Positions 8,452 to 17,477 of a stretch of 64,000 nt of DNA are shown here, piece after piece (the stretch's first letter is position 1; each line of letters begins with the position of its first letter). The translations under genes and the position numbers were made by a program. Under the pieces are notes generated by a model. That model was not told the DNA's origin. It did not search any database and was given only the letters and a program-made list of their open reading frames with translations. Source of the DNA: Mycobacterium sp. 1081908.1 (GTDB taxonomy: Bacteria; Actinomycetota; Actinomycetes; Mycobacteriales; Mycobacteriaceae); contig NZ_LZLY01000005.1 in NCBI RefSeq assembly GCF_001673535.1, forward strand, positions 21,747 to 85,746, given 5' to 3'.

Positions 8452-9802
8452 CCCGGCCGCGGGTCCGGGCGAGGAAGTACAGCCCGAGCACCACCGCCCA
8501 GGACAGCAGGGACAGCCACAGCTGGCTGCGCGCCGAGCGGTCGAACGCCATCTGCACCAGCACGGCGGTGATGCCGGCGAGGGTGAGGATCGACAGCACC
8601 GGGAAGAACCACATCTTCACCCGCAGCCGCTCCTCAGATGTCCTGCGCCGCAGGATGATCTGCGACAGTGCGATCAGCCAGTAGACGAACAAAATGATGG
8701 CGCCCGACGAGTTGAGCAGGAAGAGGAACACGGTGCCGGGCGCGAGCCACGCCATGATGACGCAGCCGAACCCGACCGCCGACGAGCACAGGATGGCGAT
8801 GTGGGGCACCCCGCGCCCGCTGAGCCTGACGAGCCGGGCCGGCGCCTCGCCCCGGTCGGCGACCACGAACAACATGCGCGACGCGGTGTACAGGCCCGAG
8901 TTCAGGCAGGACAGCACCGCGGTCAGGACGACGGCGTTCATCACCTGATCCGCGCCGCGCAAGCCCATGTGCTTGAACGCCGCGACGTAGGGCGAGGTGC
9001 CCACCTCGACCGAATCCCAGGGCTGGATCACCGCGAGCAGGAAGACCGAGCCGACGAAGAAGATCGCGATGCGCGCCACCACCGATCGCGTCGCGCGCTG
9101 GACCGCCAGCTCGGGGTCGCGGCTTTCGGCGGCGGCGACGGTGACGATCTCGGCGCCGACCATGGAGAAGATCACCACCACGATGGCCGCGAAGACCGCC
9201 CCGACACCCTTGGGGAAGAACCCGCCGTGCGAGGTGAGGTTGGCGAAGTCCGCGCGGTGACCGGGCCACAGGCCGAACACGAACAGCGCGCCGAGGCCGA
9301 GAAAGATCGCGATCGTGGCGACTTTGATTCCGGCGAACCAGAATTCGAACTCGCCGAAGGACGACACCGAGAACAGGTTCGTCGCGGTCATCAGCACCAT
9401 CAGGCACAGCGAGAGCAGCCACAGCGGCGCGTGGAACCAGTAGCCCAGGACCTTGCCGCCGGCAACGGCCTCGAACCCGACCACGATCACCCAGAAGTAC
9501 CAATACAGCCACGCGACCGAGAACCCGGCCCAGCCGCCCAATGCGCTTGCCGCGTAATCGGCGAACGATCCCGTCGACGGGTTGGCGGCGGCCATCTCGC
9601 CCAGCATCCGCATCACCAGGACGATCAGCAGGCCGCACAGCGCGTAGGTCAGGAACGCGGCCGGCCCGGTGTCCTTGATCACCACGCCGGACCCGACGAA
9701 CAGGCCCGCGCCGATCACGCCGCCGAGCGCGATCATGCTGAGCTGCCGCTGCGACAGCCCTTGCCGCAGTTGCGTGCCGCTGGCCACGGTTAACCACATC
9801 AC
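8435..9802 (-). CDS. gabP: Amino acid permease, GABA permease type (Rv0522-like)
   Basis: 455 residues, about 12 hydrophobic helices, amino acid-polyamine-organocation superfamily. The first helix carries the substrate-binding GGVIGAGLFVGSG signature and helix 3-4 has the FADYAASALGGWAGF block. M. tuberculosis Rv0522, annotated gabP, is the closest known match in the region; substrate (GABA or another amino acid) is inferred from that naming only. A GTG at 9802 and an ATG at 9799 are both possible starts, and a GTG at 9787 is a third. Confidence 0.88.
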   Translation of the reverse strand: MMWLTVASGTQLRQGLSQRQLSMIALGGVIGAGLFVGSGVVIKDTGPAAFLTYALCGLLIVLVMRMLGEMAAANPSTGSFADYAASALGGWAGFSVAWLYWYFWVIVVGFEAVAGGKVLGYWFHAPLWLLSLCLMVLMTATNLFSVSSFGEFEFWFAGIKVATIAIFLGLGALFVFGLWPGHRADFANLTSHGGFFPKGVGAVFAAIVVVIFSMVGAEIVTVAAAESRDPELAVQRATRSVVARIAIFFVGSVFLLAVIQPWDSVEVGTSPYVAAFKHMGLRGADQVMNAVVLTAVLSCLNSGLYTASRMLFVVADRGEAPARLVRLSGRGVPHIAILCSSAVGFGCVIMAWLAPGTVFLFLLNSSGAIILFVYWLIALSQIILRRRTSEERLRVKMWFFPVLSILTLAGITAVLVQMAFDRSARSQLWLSLLSWAVVLGLYFLARTRGRVSRSW

Positions 9803-9939
9803 ATCGCCGGGCGGGGCGCGACCGGATCGAGCGCCTCGTCACGGCGCCGAGACTGCGCACCGATCGCGAGTTTTTGCGAAAATCACGCGCTCACCGCAGT
9901 CTCGATGTGAAGGGCGGGCGCGGCGCGCGGCCGGTCAGC

Positions 9940-11280
9940 TCACAGGTACAGGTCTTGATCCCGGATCAGCGCGGTGGCGACCACGCTGATGACCGCCGTC
10001 GCCACCAGGTACCCGCACGCCAGCCACGGCTTGCCGCCGGCGGCGGCGATCAGCGCGGTGAGGATCATCGGTGTGACGCCGGAGGCGTAGACGCCCGAGA
10101 ACTGGTAAACGAACGACAACCCGGTGTAGCGGGTGGCGGTGGGATACAGCGCCGAGTACAGCGTGCCCTGCGCGCCGTAGAACAGCGCGTGCACGACACC
10201 GAACACGACCACCATCGCGAGGCCGAACAGGAGTAGGTTTTTCGTGCCGAACAACGCGAAGGCGGGGAACGCCAGCAGGCCGTAGCCCGCCACGCCGACC
10301 AAATACACCCGCCGCGGCCCGAACCGGTCGGTCAGGATTCCGGACACCGGCAGCAGCGCCGCCATCAGCAGCGCGGCGACGGTCACCACCACCAGAACCG
10401 ACACCTTGTTGAACCCCAACGCGCCGGTGGCGTAGCTGATCGCGAAGACGCCCCAGGTGTTGAAGGCCGAACCCTCGGCCCACCGCGAGAGCAGCCCAAG
10501 CACGGTGTTGCGCCGGGATCGGGGTTCGCGGACGACCTCGCGGATGGGAACGGTGGACATCGCCTCGAGCTGCGCCAGCTCGCGAAACGCCGGCGTCTCC
10601 TCGACCCGCAACCGGACCACGATGCCGATCGCCACCAGCACCAGGCTCAGCAGGAACCCGATCCGCCAGCCGTACGCCAGGAACCGCGCCTGGCCCAGCC
10701 CGATCTGCAGGCCCGCGAAAATGCCGGTGCCCAAGGCCAATCCGAGCGCCAAACCGACCTGCGGGATCGCGCCGAAGCGCCCGCGGCGGCCCGCGGGGCT
10801 GTGCTCGACGGCCAGCAGCACCGCGCCGGCCCACTCCCCGCCGAGCGCGAAGCCCTGCAGGATGCGCAGCGTCAGCAGCAGCACCGGCGCCCACGCGCCG
10901 ATCTGGGCGGCGGTCGGCAGAACCCCGATCAGCGCCGTGGCGACGCCCATGATCAGCATCGTCAGCGCCAGGCTGCGCTTGCGACCGATCCGGTCCCCGA
11001 TGTGCCCGAACACCAGGCCGCCGATCGGTCGCATGACGAACCCGACGGCGAACGTCGCGAACGCCAGAAGCGTTCCCACCAACGAGGTTTCGTTGGGGAA
11101 GAACACCTTGCTGAACACCAGGCCCGCCGCGGTGGCGTACAGGAAGAAGTCGTACCACTCCACGGTGGTGCCCAGCAGGCTCGCGGCGACCACGATGCGC
11201 AGCCGCCGACGCCGTTCGACGTCGGATTCCTCGTGACCTTGCGGCGCGGCGACGGCCGCGACGGGCAGCGTGGTTGCCAT
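9940..11280 (-). CDS. MFS transporter, metabolite:H+ symporter type
   Basis: 446 residues with 12 predicted helices. Major facilitator features of the MHS branch: TVEWYDFFLYATAAGL in helix 1, the loop signature GHIGDRIGRKRSL, and RILQGFALGGEWAGAVLL in helix 4. Members carry organic acids, osmolytes or aromatic acids with protons. The gene starts three bases after the stop of the SsuD-like monooxygenase, a tight operon, so the imported substrate may be a sulfonate or related compound cleaved by that enzyme. This pair is not part of the M. tuberculosis order I recall, suggesting accessory content. Confidence 0.88.
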   Translation of the reverse strand: MATTLPVAAVAAPQGHEESDVERRRRLRIVVAASLLGTTVEWYDFFLYATAAGLVFSKVFFPNETSLVGTLLAFATFAVGFVMRPIGGLVFGHIGDRIGRKRSLALTMLIMGVATALIGVLPTAAQIGAWAPVLLLTLRILQGFALGGEWAGAVLLAVEHSPAGRRGRFGAIPQVGLALGLALGTGIFAGLQIGLGQARFLAYGWRIGFLLSLVLVAIGIVVRLRVEETPAFRELAQLEAMSTVPIREVVREPRSRRNTVLGLLSRWAEGSAFNTWGVFAISYATGALGFNKVSVLVVVTVAALLMAALLPVSGILTDRFGPRRVYLVGVAGYGLLAFPAFALFGTKNLLLFGLAMVVVFGVVHALFYGAQGTLYSALYPTATRYTGLSFVYQFSGVYASGVTPMILTALIAAAGGKPWLACGYLVATAVISVVATALIRDQDLYL

Positions 11281-11283
11281 GGC

Positions 11284-12429
11284 CTACTGCGCGGACGCGA
11301 TCGCGAACGGGGTCGCCGGTGCCGGCTGCGATTGGCGGTTCGGGTGCTGCCACAAGCCCTTTCGCTCGAGCAGCGGCAGCACACCCTCACCGAACCAATA
11401 CGCCTCCTCCAGATGCGGATAGCCCGACAGGATGAAGTGGCTGATGCCGAGCCGCGAGTACTCGGCCAGCCGTTCGGCCACCTCGGCGTGCGACCCGACC
11501 AGCGCGGTGCCCGCGCCGCCGCGCACCAGGCCCACCCCGGCCCACAGGTTGGGCCCGACCACCAGCCGGCCGCTGTCGCCGCCGTGCAGGTCCAGCATGC
11601 GGCGCTGGCCCTCGGACTCGCTGCGGGCCAGGCTGGCCTGCACCCGCTCGACGTCGGCCGGGTCGACCGCGGCGAGCAGCCGGTCGGCCTCGGCCCACGC
11701 CTGCTCGGAGGTGTCGCGGCTGATCACGTGAATCCGCAAGCCGTACTGCAGGATCCGCCCTCGGTCGACGGCCAGCCCACGAATCCAGTCGAGCTTTTTC
11801 GCGACGGCCGCCGGCGGCTCGCCCCAGGTGAGGTAGACGTCGGAGTAGCTGGCCGCGACCGGCCCGGCGGCACCCGACGACCCGCCGAAGAACACCGCGG
11901 GGACCGGGTCGGGCGGGTTGTTCAGCTGCGCGCCCTCGATGCGGATGTGGTCCCCGGCGAAGCTCACCGGCTCCCGCGAGGCCCACAGTTGCCGCACCAC
12001 ATGCAAGAACTCCGCGGTGCGGGCGTATCGCGATTCCTTGTCCAGGAAGTCGCCGTACGCGCGCTGCTCGTGCGGTTCACCGCCGGTGACGACGTTGAGC
12101 AGCAGCCTGCCGCCGGAGTGCCGCTGGAACGTCCCGGCCATCTGCGCGGCCAAGGTGGGGCTGAGCAGCCCGGGCCGGAACGCGACCAGGAACTTCAGCG
12201 TCTCGGTGCCCTCGATCAGCATCGCCGTCGTCAACCACGCGTCCTCGCACCACAATCCGGTCGGGGTGAGCACCGCCTCGAAGCCGTTGTCCTCGGCGGC
12301 CGCGCAGATCTGGTGCAGGTACCGCAACGTCGCGGGCCGGTCACCGTGCATCGCCGTGCCGTGCCCGCCCGCGACCAGGTTTCGCGAATCCCCGTACGTC
12401 GGCAGGAACCAATGAAACGCCAGGCTCAT
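11284..12429 (-). CDS. ssuD: FMNH2-dependent alkanesulfonate monooxygenase-like protein (SsuD family)
   Basis: 381 residues of the bacterial luciferase-like TIM-barrel family. Typical SsuD landmarks: FHWFLPTYGD at the N-terminus, CEDAWLTTAMLIEGTETLKF, LLNVVTGGEPHEQRAYGDF, and GTALVGSHAEVAERLAEY. SsuD cleaves C1-C14 alkanesulfonates to aldehyde and sulfite with reduced flavin from a partner reductase; none is adjacent here. A clear GGAGGG ribosome site lies five bases before the chosen ATG. It is followed by an MHS transporter instead of the usual SsuABC ABC importer. Related dimethyl-sulfone or other flavin monooxygenases cannot be excluded. Confidence 0.88.
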   Translation of the reverse strand: MSLAFHWFLPTYGDSRNLVAGGHGTAMHGDRPATLRYLHQICAAAEDNGFEAVLTPTGLWCEDAWLTTAMLIEGTETLKFLVAFRPGLLSPTLAAQMAGTFQRHSGGRLLLNVVTGGEPHEQRAYGDFLDKESRYARTAEFLHVVRQLWASREPVSFAGDHIRIEGAQLNNPPDPVPAVFFGGSSGAAGPVAASYSDVYLTWGEPPAAVAKKLDWIRGLAVDRGRILQYGLRIHVISRDTSEQAWAEADRLLAAVDPADVERVQASLARSESEGQRRMLDLHGGDSGRLVVGPNLWAGVGLVRGGAGTALVGSHAEVAERLAEYSRLGISHFILSGYPHLEEAYWFGEGVLPLLERKGLWQHPNRQSQPAPATPFAIASAQ

Positions 12430-12447
12430 CCACCCTCCCTCGTTGTC

Positions 12448-12491
12448 CAACCTCCGATCGTGCGCGACATCGGCACGACGCACGAGGGTTG
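12448..12491. promoter_or_regulatory. Imperfect stem-loop between the phosphoesterase gene and ssuD
   Basis: CGTGCG at 12459-12464 pairs with CGCACG at 12479-12484, and the flanks CAACCTC and GAGGGTTG extend the stem imperfectly. It lies in the 93-base gap ahead of ssuD. It may end the upstream transcript or fold in the ssuD leader; no known riboswitch was recognised. Confidence 0.35.
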
Positions 12492-12522
12492 AAACCTCCG
12501 AGATTGGATCCGCCGTGATCCG

Positions 12523-14115
12523 CTACTGCGGGTTGCCCGTGTGGGGGTCGAGAGCCAGCGTCGGCTGGGTGGGACCGCTGAAATCGAACATCGCGGTGAG
12601 CGCGCCGGCGCGCTCGTCGAACGAGTGGTCGCCGACGCGCCCGGTGCTCCAGTTGTCCTCGATGAACCGCAGGATCGACGTCTGGTCGGTCAGGGTGTGG
12701 TCGACGAAATTCGTTCTGGCATAGGGAGATATCACCAGCAGCGGCAGCCGTGGGCCGTACCCGCAGCGGCCTTGGTACGCGGGGGGCGCGGCGGCGGGAT
12801 CGCCGCATCGGGCCGGACCGTTCAGCGCGTCCTCGGGCGTGGCCGAGGTGGACACGATCGGCGAGGGTTTGTGATCGTACCAGCCGTCGGAGTCGTCGTA
12901 GGCGACGACGATCGCCGTATCCCGCCACTGCGGGAGCCGCTGCAGGTGGTTGATCGTCTCGACGAGGAACCGCTGCTCGTCGAGGGGATCGGAGTAACCG
13001 GCGTGCCCGTTTTGGTAGGCGGGCGGTTTGAGGAAGCTCACCGCCGGCAGGTGACCGCCGTCGGCGGCGGTCCAGAAGTCGGACAGGTCGTATTGATGGT
13101 TGGCCTGATCACCGCGCCCGATCTTGTCGATCGCGCTCGGCGGCAGGTGATGCGGGTTGGCGGTGGACGGGTAGTACTGGAACGGCTCGTGGTGCGGGAC
13201 GTAGTCGGGCTTGGCGCCGAACGGCAACGCCCCGGTTTTGCCGGTCCCGCCGAGGGTTTCGCCGATGTTGTGCGTGGCGCCGCACTCGGCGGTGCCGTCG
13301 GGCCTGCGGGCGGTGGGCCGGAAGCCGCCCTGGAACCAGCCCCACGTGACGCCCTTGGCGTTCAGCAGGTCGCCGACGTTCTTGTTGTCGGCGCCGAACT
13401 GCACCTGGTCCCGTGACGAGCAGTCGTCGCCGAGGGGCTGCGCGTCGTCGATCAGGGTGCCCCGCCCGTTGCCGGTGTCGTCGATCACCGTGTGGGGCGG
13501 GAACGGCTGCCCGCCCGGCATGAATTTGTTTGTCACGCCGTGCGTTTGGCCCGAGATCAGGTTGATGTGGCCGGGCGACGACGGGCCGAACGTGGTGTTG
13601 TAGAAGTTGTCGCTCATCGAGTAGTGCTGCGCGTAGTTCCATAGCGCGGTCACCGTGTTGCCGTCGTAGTAGCCCATCACCAGGCCGGGAGTGTTGAAGG
13701 ACGGCGGCGGGCACGGGTCGCCCTGGGTGTGCTCGACGAACCGATCCATCGCGCCGGCGTTGAAGGCCAATTGTTCGGCCTGATATTCGTGGTCCTGATC
13801 GCAGGTCACGATCTGACCCGGGCCGCCCAGGCGCATCGGCTGCACCGAATTGGGATTGTGCGTCAACAACTCCGGGGTCAGGCCGTCGACCGTAGGGGTG
13901 CCCGGGCTGGCGGTGAACGGTTGGCCGTCGACGCCCGCGGCCCGCGGATACGTGGCGAAGTAGTGGTCGAAGGAGACGTTCTCCTCGTAGATCACCACCA
14001 GGTGGTGGATCGGCGTGGCCGTCGCCGGCTCCGCGCCCGGGCTGGCGGGCCGGTGCCCGCACGCCGCGACGAGGCCGAGCGCCGCCAGCACCGCGGCGAA
14101 ACGCGTGCGGTCCAT
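12523..14115 (-). CDS. Phospholipase C/acid phosphatase-family lipoprotein
   Basis: 530 residues. Lipoprotein signal with lipobox LVAAC. The mature part belongs to the AcpA/phospholipase C phosphoesterase family: IHHLVVIYEENVSFDHYF near the N-terminus, where E-N-x-S-F-D-H-Y-F holds the metal ligand and nucleophile region, then SFNTPGLVMGYYDGNTV, GQTHG, and the C-terminal DDSDGWYDH plus RLPLLVISPYA. These enzymes cleave phosphate esters outside the cell. The start after AGGAG at 14115 was preferred over a methionine eight codons upstream. Shorter than and distinct from Tat-exported PlcA-D. Divergent from the esterase gene. Substrate unknown. Confidence 0.88.
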   Translation of the reverse strand: MDRTRFAAVLAALGLVAACGHRPASPGAEPATATPIHHLVVIYEENVSFDHYFATYPRAAGVDGQPFTASPGTPTVDGLTPELLTHNPNSVQPMRLGGPGQIVTCDQDHEYQAEQLAFNAGAMDRFVEHTQGDPCPPPSFNTPGLVMGYYDGNTVTALWNYAQHYSMSDNFYNTTFGPSSPGHINLISGQTHGVTNKFMPGGQPFPPHTVIDDTGNGRGTLIDDAQPLGDDCSSRDQVQFGADNKNVGDLLNAKGVTWGWFQGGFRPTARRPDGTAECGATHNIGETLGGTGKTGALPFGAKPDYVPHHEPFQYYPSTANPHHLPPSAIDKIGRGDQANHQYDLSDFWTAADGGHLPAVSFLKPPAYQNGHAGYSDPLDEQRFLVETINHLQRLPQWRDTAIVVAYDDSDGWYDHKPSPIVSTSATPEDALNGPARCGDPAAAPPAYQGRCGYGPRLPLLVISPYARTNFVDHTLTDQTSILRFIEDNWSTGRVGDHSFDERAGALTAMFDFSGPTQPTLALDPHTGNPQ

Positions 14116-14139
14116 CAAAGATCTCCTCTTCGTGACCAA

Positions 14140-14158
14140 CAGATCACGTCAGATCACG
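14140..14158. promoter_or_regulatory. Tandem CAGATCACG direct repeat in a divergent promoter region
   Basis: CAGATCACG occurs at 14140-14148 and again at 14150-14158, ten bases apart, about one helical turn. The repeats lie in the 106-base gap between the divergently read phosphoesterase lipoprotein and exported esterase. Spacing on one DNA face suits a regulator site, but no matching regulator was identified. Confidence 0.3.
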
Positions 14159-14221
14159 CAATGCTTCCAATACGGCGTGGCTCGGCCGGTAATGCCGGTC
14201 CGGCGCGGCATCATTGCGATC

Positions 14222-15082
14222 ATGCCTGACCTGACACGCCGGGCGGTGCTCCGGATGGGTGCCGGTGCCAGCCTCGGGGCCGCCGGCGTGTTCGCCCTCG
14301 GCGCCCTGCTGGATCCGACCAAGCCGCAAGCGGCTCCCGCCCCCTTCGAGCCGTCGGCCGCCAGCAGCAACCTGCCGAACAGACTGACCGGTTCCTTCGT
14401 CTCGGCGGCCCGCGGCGGCGTCAAGACCAACTGGGTGATCGCCCTGCCTCCCGGGCAGAAGGCCGAAGCCGGCACCCTGCGTCCGGTCATCGCGCTGCAC
14501 GGCAAGGACGGCGACGCCAACATGATGCTCGACTGCGGTGTCGAGAAGGCGCTGGCGCAGTTGGTCAAGGAAGGCAAACCGGCATTCGCGGTGGTGGGCG
14601 TCGACGGCGGGGCCAACAGCTACTGGCACCGCAGGGCCTCGGGCGAGGATCCCGGCGCGATGGTGCTCGAGGAACTGCTGCCCATGCTGTCATCGATGGG
14701 TTTCGACACCTCCCGGGTGGCTTTCATGGGGTGGTCGATGGGCGGCTACGGGGCGCTGCACCTGGGCGCCAAGCTGGGTCCGGCGCGAACGGCCGGGATC
14801 TGCGCGATCAGCCCGGCGCTGTACACCTCCTTCACCGGCAGCGAGGCGGGAGCCTTCGACAGCTACGACGACTGGGTCCAGAACAGCGTCGTGGGTGTGC
14901 CGGCGCTGAACTCGATTCCGCTGCGCGTGGACTGCGGCACCTTCGACCGCTTCTATTTCGCCACAAGGCAATTCGTCGCGCAGCTGAAGACCAAGCCGGC
15001 GGGTAGTTTTTCCCTCGGTGGACACGACATCGGCTACTGGCGAACGCAATTGCCGGGCGAGCTGGCCTGGATGGCGACCTAG
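14222..15082 (+). CDS. Exported alpha/beta hydrolase (esterase, Rv0519c-like)
   Basis: 286 residues. The N-terminus MPDLTRRAVLRMGAGASLGA is a twin-arginine-type signal, so export in a folded state is likely. The esterase D/mycolyltransferase-like fold shows RPVIALHGKDGD, the nucleophile elbow GWSMGGYGALHLGAKLG with Ser in GxSxG, an acidic region around VDCGTFDRFYF and a late histidine in SLGGHDIGYW. Resembles M. tuberculosis Rv0519c. Possible role in cell-envelope lipid or acyl turnover next to three other acyl-handling genes. Substrate unknown. Confidence 0.85.
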   Translation: MPDLTRRAVLRMGAGASLGAAGVFALGALLDPTKPQAAPAPFEPSAASSNLPNRLTGSFVSAARGGVKTNWVIALPPGQKAEAGTLRPVIALHGKDGDANMMLDCGVEKALAQLVKEGKPAFAVVGVDGGANSYWHRRASGEDPGAMVLEELLPMLSSMGFDTSRVAFMGWSMGGYGALHLGAKLGPARTAGICAISPALYTSFTGSEAGAFDSYDDWVQNSVVGVPALNSIPLRVDCGTFDRFYFATRQFVAQLKTKPAGSFSLGGHDIGYWRTQLPGELAWMAT

Positions 15083-15091
15083 GCCACGCAG

Positions 15092-17251
15092 ATGACAGTC
15101 CGGCAGGAAGTGCTCGCCAGCGGCCCACGTCGAGTGGAGCGGCGGACTTCCCGGAAGGGATTCCGGCCCGACATCGAGGGCTTGCGCGCGGTCGCGGTCA
15201 TCGCCGTGGTCCTCTATCACGCGGGCATCCCGGGAGTCCCCGGCGGCTACATCGGCGTGGACGTCTTCTTCGTCATCTCCGGCTTCCTCATCACCGGCCT
15301 GCTGTGGCGCGAGGTCACCACCACCGATACCGTCCGGCTGGGCCGCTTCTACGGCGCGCGCGCCCGGCGCCTGCTGCCCGCCGCGGCCACGGTCGGCGTC
15401 GTCACCGCCGCGGCGGCGGCCGCGGTGCTGCCGCCCCTGCAGGCGCGCGGCGTCTTCCTGGACGGCATCGCCAGCGCCCTGTACGTCGGCAACTACCGGT
15501 TCGCCCAGCAGGGCACCGACTACCTGTCGGCCGACGCCCCGTCGCCTTTCCAGCACTACTGGTCGCTGGGCGTCGAGGAGCAGTTCTATCTGGTGTGGCC
15601 GGTGCTGATCATCGGCACCGCGTGGCTGGTCCGCCGCGTGAAAAGCGGTGCCGCCACGGGGCCGACGCCCTATGCGGTGGTGCTCGCGGTGGTGGGCGCC
15701 GCGTCGCTGGCGGCGGGCGTGGTGTGGACGCGCACGTCGCCCGCCTTCGCGTTCTTCTCGTTGCCGACCCGCGCCTGGGAGCTGGCGGCGGGCGGCCTGG
15801 TCGCCCTGTCGATCCCGGTGTGGCGCAGGCTGCCCCTGCTGTCCGCGTCGATCGCGGGTTGGGGCGGCCTGGGGCTGATCGTGCTCACTTGCACCCAGCT
15901 GGGTCCCGGCACCCCCTACCCCGGCACCGCGGCGCTGCTGCCCGTGCTGGGCACCGCGCTGGTGATCGGCGCCGGGTGCGTGACGGGCGGCCTGGGGGCC
16001 GGCCGCGTGCTGTGCAAGCCGGCGATGCGCGCGATCGGCCGGGTGTCCTACTCGTGGTACCTGTGGCACTGGCCGGTGCTGTTGCTCATGCCGCAGCTGC
16101 TGGGCGAGCCCGCGGGGCTGCCGGCCCGGCTGACCGCGACCGCCGTCTCCGCCGGTCTGGCGGTGATCACGCTGCACCTGGTCGAGGACCCCGGCCGGTT
16201 CGCCGCCGCCCTGCGCCACTCGGCGAGGGCCAGCCTCGCGGTGGCCGGCGCCGCCAGCGCGGCCGCGGCCTGCGCCTGCGTGCTGTTGCTGGCGTTGACG
16301 CCGGTGCCGGCGGGTCACGGGGTGGCGGCCCCGAAGGCCAACATCGTCGCGGTGCCCGCGCCGAACGTCCCCGCCGTCGGCGCGACCGAAGCGGCGCTGC
16401 GCCAGGCCGTCGCGCAGGTGCGCGAGGCCGTGGCCGCGACCGCTGCGCTGCGGGCCGTCCCGTCCAACCTGGACCCGCCGCTCGCCAAGGCACCCGCCGA
16501 CAAGGCGGCCGTCTTCGTCAACGGGTGCGTGCGCTCGTGGCGCGACGTCGGCCAAAGCGAATGCGCGACGGGCGATTTGGCGTCGCCGACGACGGTGGCC
16601 CTGGTCGGCGACTCGCACGCCGCCATGTGGGAGCCGGCCTTCGAGCAGGTCGCCGAGCAGCGGCACTGGCGCCTCGAGGCGCTGGCCAAGGTGACCTGCC
16701 CGCTGCAGGAACTTCGCATCACCAGCCCGTATCTCGGCCGCGAGTACACGGAATGCGTCCAGTGGCGCGGCCAGATCATGGACCGGCTGAAGGCCGAGCG
16801 GCCGCGCCTGATCGTGCTCGACATGAGCCGGCGCTACGGGGCCGATTTCGGTTTCACCTCATACGATCCCGCGTGGATCGACACCCTGGGCCGCACCGTC
16901 GAACAGTTGCGCAGCACCGGCGCCGCCGTGCTCGTCCTCGGGCCCGCCCCGGATCCGCACGGCCCCGTGCCCGCCTGCCTGTCGGGTCACCTCGACGACG
17001 CGACCGCGTGCGCGCCGGCCCGCTCGGCCGCGCTCGACGAAGACGGCATCGGCGCCGAGCGGGCGGCGACGACCGTCGCCGGCGGGCAGTACGCCGACCT
17101 GACCGACCTGTTCTGCGCCGCCGACCGCTGCCCGGTGATCGTCGGCAACACGCTGGTTTTCCGGGACGACAACCACATCACGACCGAATACGCGCGACTG
17201 CTGACGCCGGTGATCGGTGCGCTGGCAGACCGCGCCCTGGCGGATGGCTGA
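15092..17251 (+). CDS. Acyltransferase 3 with C-terminal SGNH domain (OafA/YrhL type)
   Basis: 719 residues. The N-terminal half is an integral membrane acyltransferase-3 domain: FRPDIEGLRAVAVIAVVLYH at residues 24-43, DVFFVISGFLITG, RRLLPAA, and SLGVEEQFYLVWP. After about residue 410 comes an exported SGNH hydrolase-like domain with VGDSHAAMW as nucleophile block and DDNHITTEYA as the D-x-x-H block. Such fusions move acetyl or other acyl groups across the membrane and onto envelope glycans or lipids; M. tuberculosis Rv0111 has the same design. The start is nine bases after the esterase stop, so the two are probably co-transcribed. Confidence 0.9.
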   Translation: MTVRQEVLASGPRRVERRTSRKGFRPDIEGLRAVAVIAVVLYHAGIPGVPGGYIGVDVFFVISGFLITGLLWREVTTTDTVRLGRFYGARARRLLPAAATVGVVTAAAAAAVLPPLQARGVFLDGIASALYVGNYRFAQQGTDYLSADAPSPFQHYWSLGVEEQFYLVWPVLIIGTAWLVRRVKSGAATGPTPYAVVLAVVGAASLAAGVVWTRTSPAFAFFSLPTRAWELAAGGLVALSIPVWRRLPLLSASIAGWGGLGLIVLTCTQLGPGTPYPGTAALLPVLGTALVIGAGCVTGGLGAGRVLCKPAMRAIGRVSYSWYLWHWPVLLLMPQLLGEPAGLPARLTATAVSAGLAVITLHLVEDPGRFAAALRHSARASLAVAGAASAAAACACVLLLALTPVPAGHGVAAPKANIVAVPAPNVPAVGATEAALRQAVAQVREAVAATAALRAVPSNLDPPLAKAPADKAAVFVNGCVRSWRDVGQSECATGDLASPTTVALVGDSHAAMWEPAFEQVAEQRHWRLEALAKVTCPLQELRITSPYLGREYTECVQWRGQIMDRLKAERPRLIVLDMSRRYGADFGFTSYDPAWIDTLGRTVEQLRSTGAAVLVLGPAPDPHGPVPACLSGHLDDATACAPARSAALDEDGIGAERAATTVAGGQYADLTDLFCAADRCPVIVGNTLVFRDDNHITTEYARLLTPVIGALADRALADG

Positions 17252-17316
17252 CGTGTAATGAACTTCTCGCCGCGCACGAACGTCAAATCAGTGAAAGGTG
17301 TTTGGAGGTTTTCAAG

Positions 17317-17433
17317 ATGACTCCGCTGCTGCTGATCTGCATTGCGGCCATCGCGCCCGTCGCGGGCGTCGGCCTGATGCAGTTGCAAACGCGCCTGGAA
17401 CAATGGGATTACGAGCGCCACGCGGAAGACTAG
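17317..17433 (+). CDS. Small single-pass membrane protein, 38 residues
   Basis: A strong GGAGG ribosome site lies eight bases before the ATG. The product is a hydrophobic N-terminal half (LLLICIAAIAPVAGVGLMQL) followed by a charged tail (TRLEQWDYERHAED). Tiny proteins with this membrane-plus-WDYxRHAED plan occur repeatedly in mycobacteria as I recall, which supports reality. Function unknown. It lies downstream of the acyltransferase gene and could share its transcript or have its own promoter in the 65-base gap. Confidence 0.65.
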   Translation: MTPLLLICIAAIAPVAGVGLMQLQTRLEQWDYERHAED

Positions 17434-17436
17434 CCT

Positions 17437-17460
17437 AAAGCCTTGCGCGCCTAGGGCTTT
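17437..17460 (+). terminator. Candidate intrinsic terminator between convergent genes
   Basis: AAAGCC at 17437-17442 can pair with GGCTTT at 17455-17460 across a 12-base loop containing GCGCGC. It follows the small membrane protein stop by four bases and faces the convergent GDSL gene. There is no U-tract, which is common for mycobacterial terminators. Confidence 0.35.
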
Positions 17461-17477
17461 GGCCGCTCATCCAGACA

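Noticed and set aside
8378..9793. 471-residue plus-strand frame opposite the permease gene
   Set aside because: Composition (RRG, HQQ, PDEPG runs) is typical of antisense translation; the minus strand encodes a clear permease.
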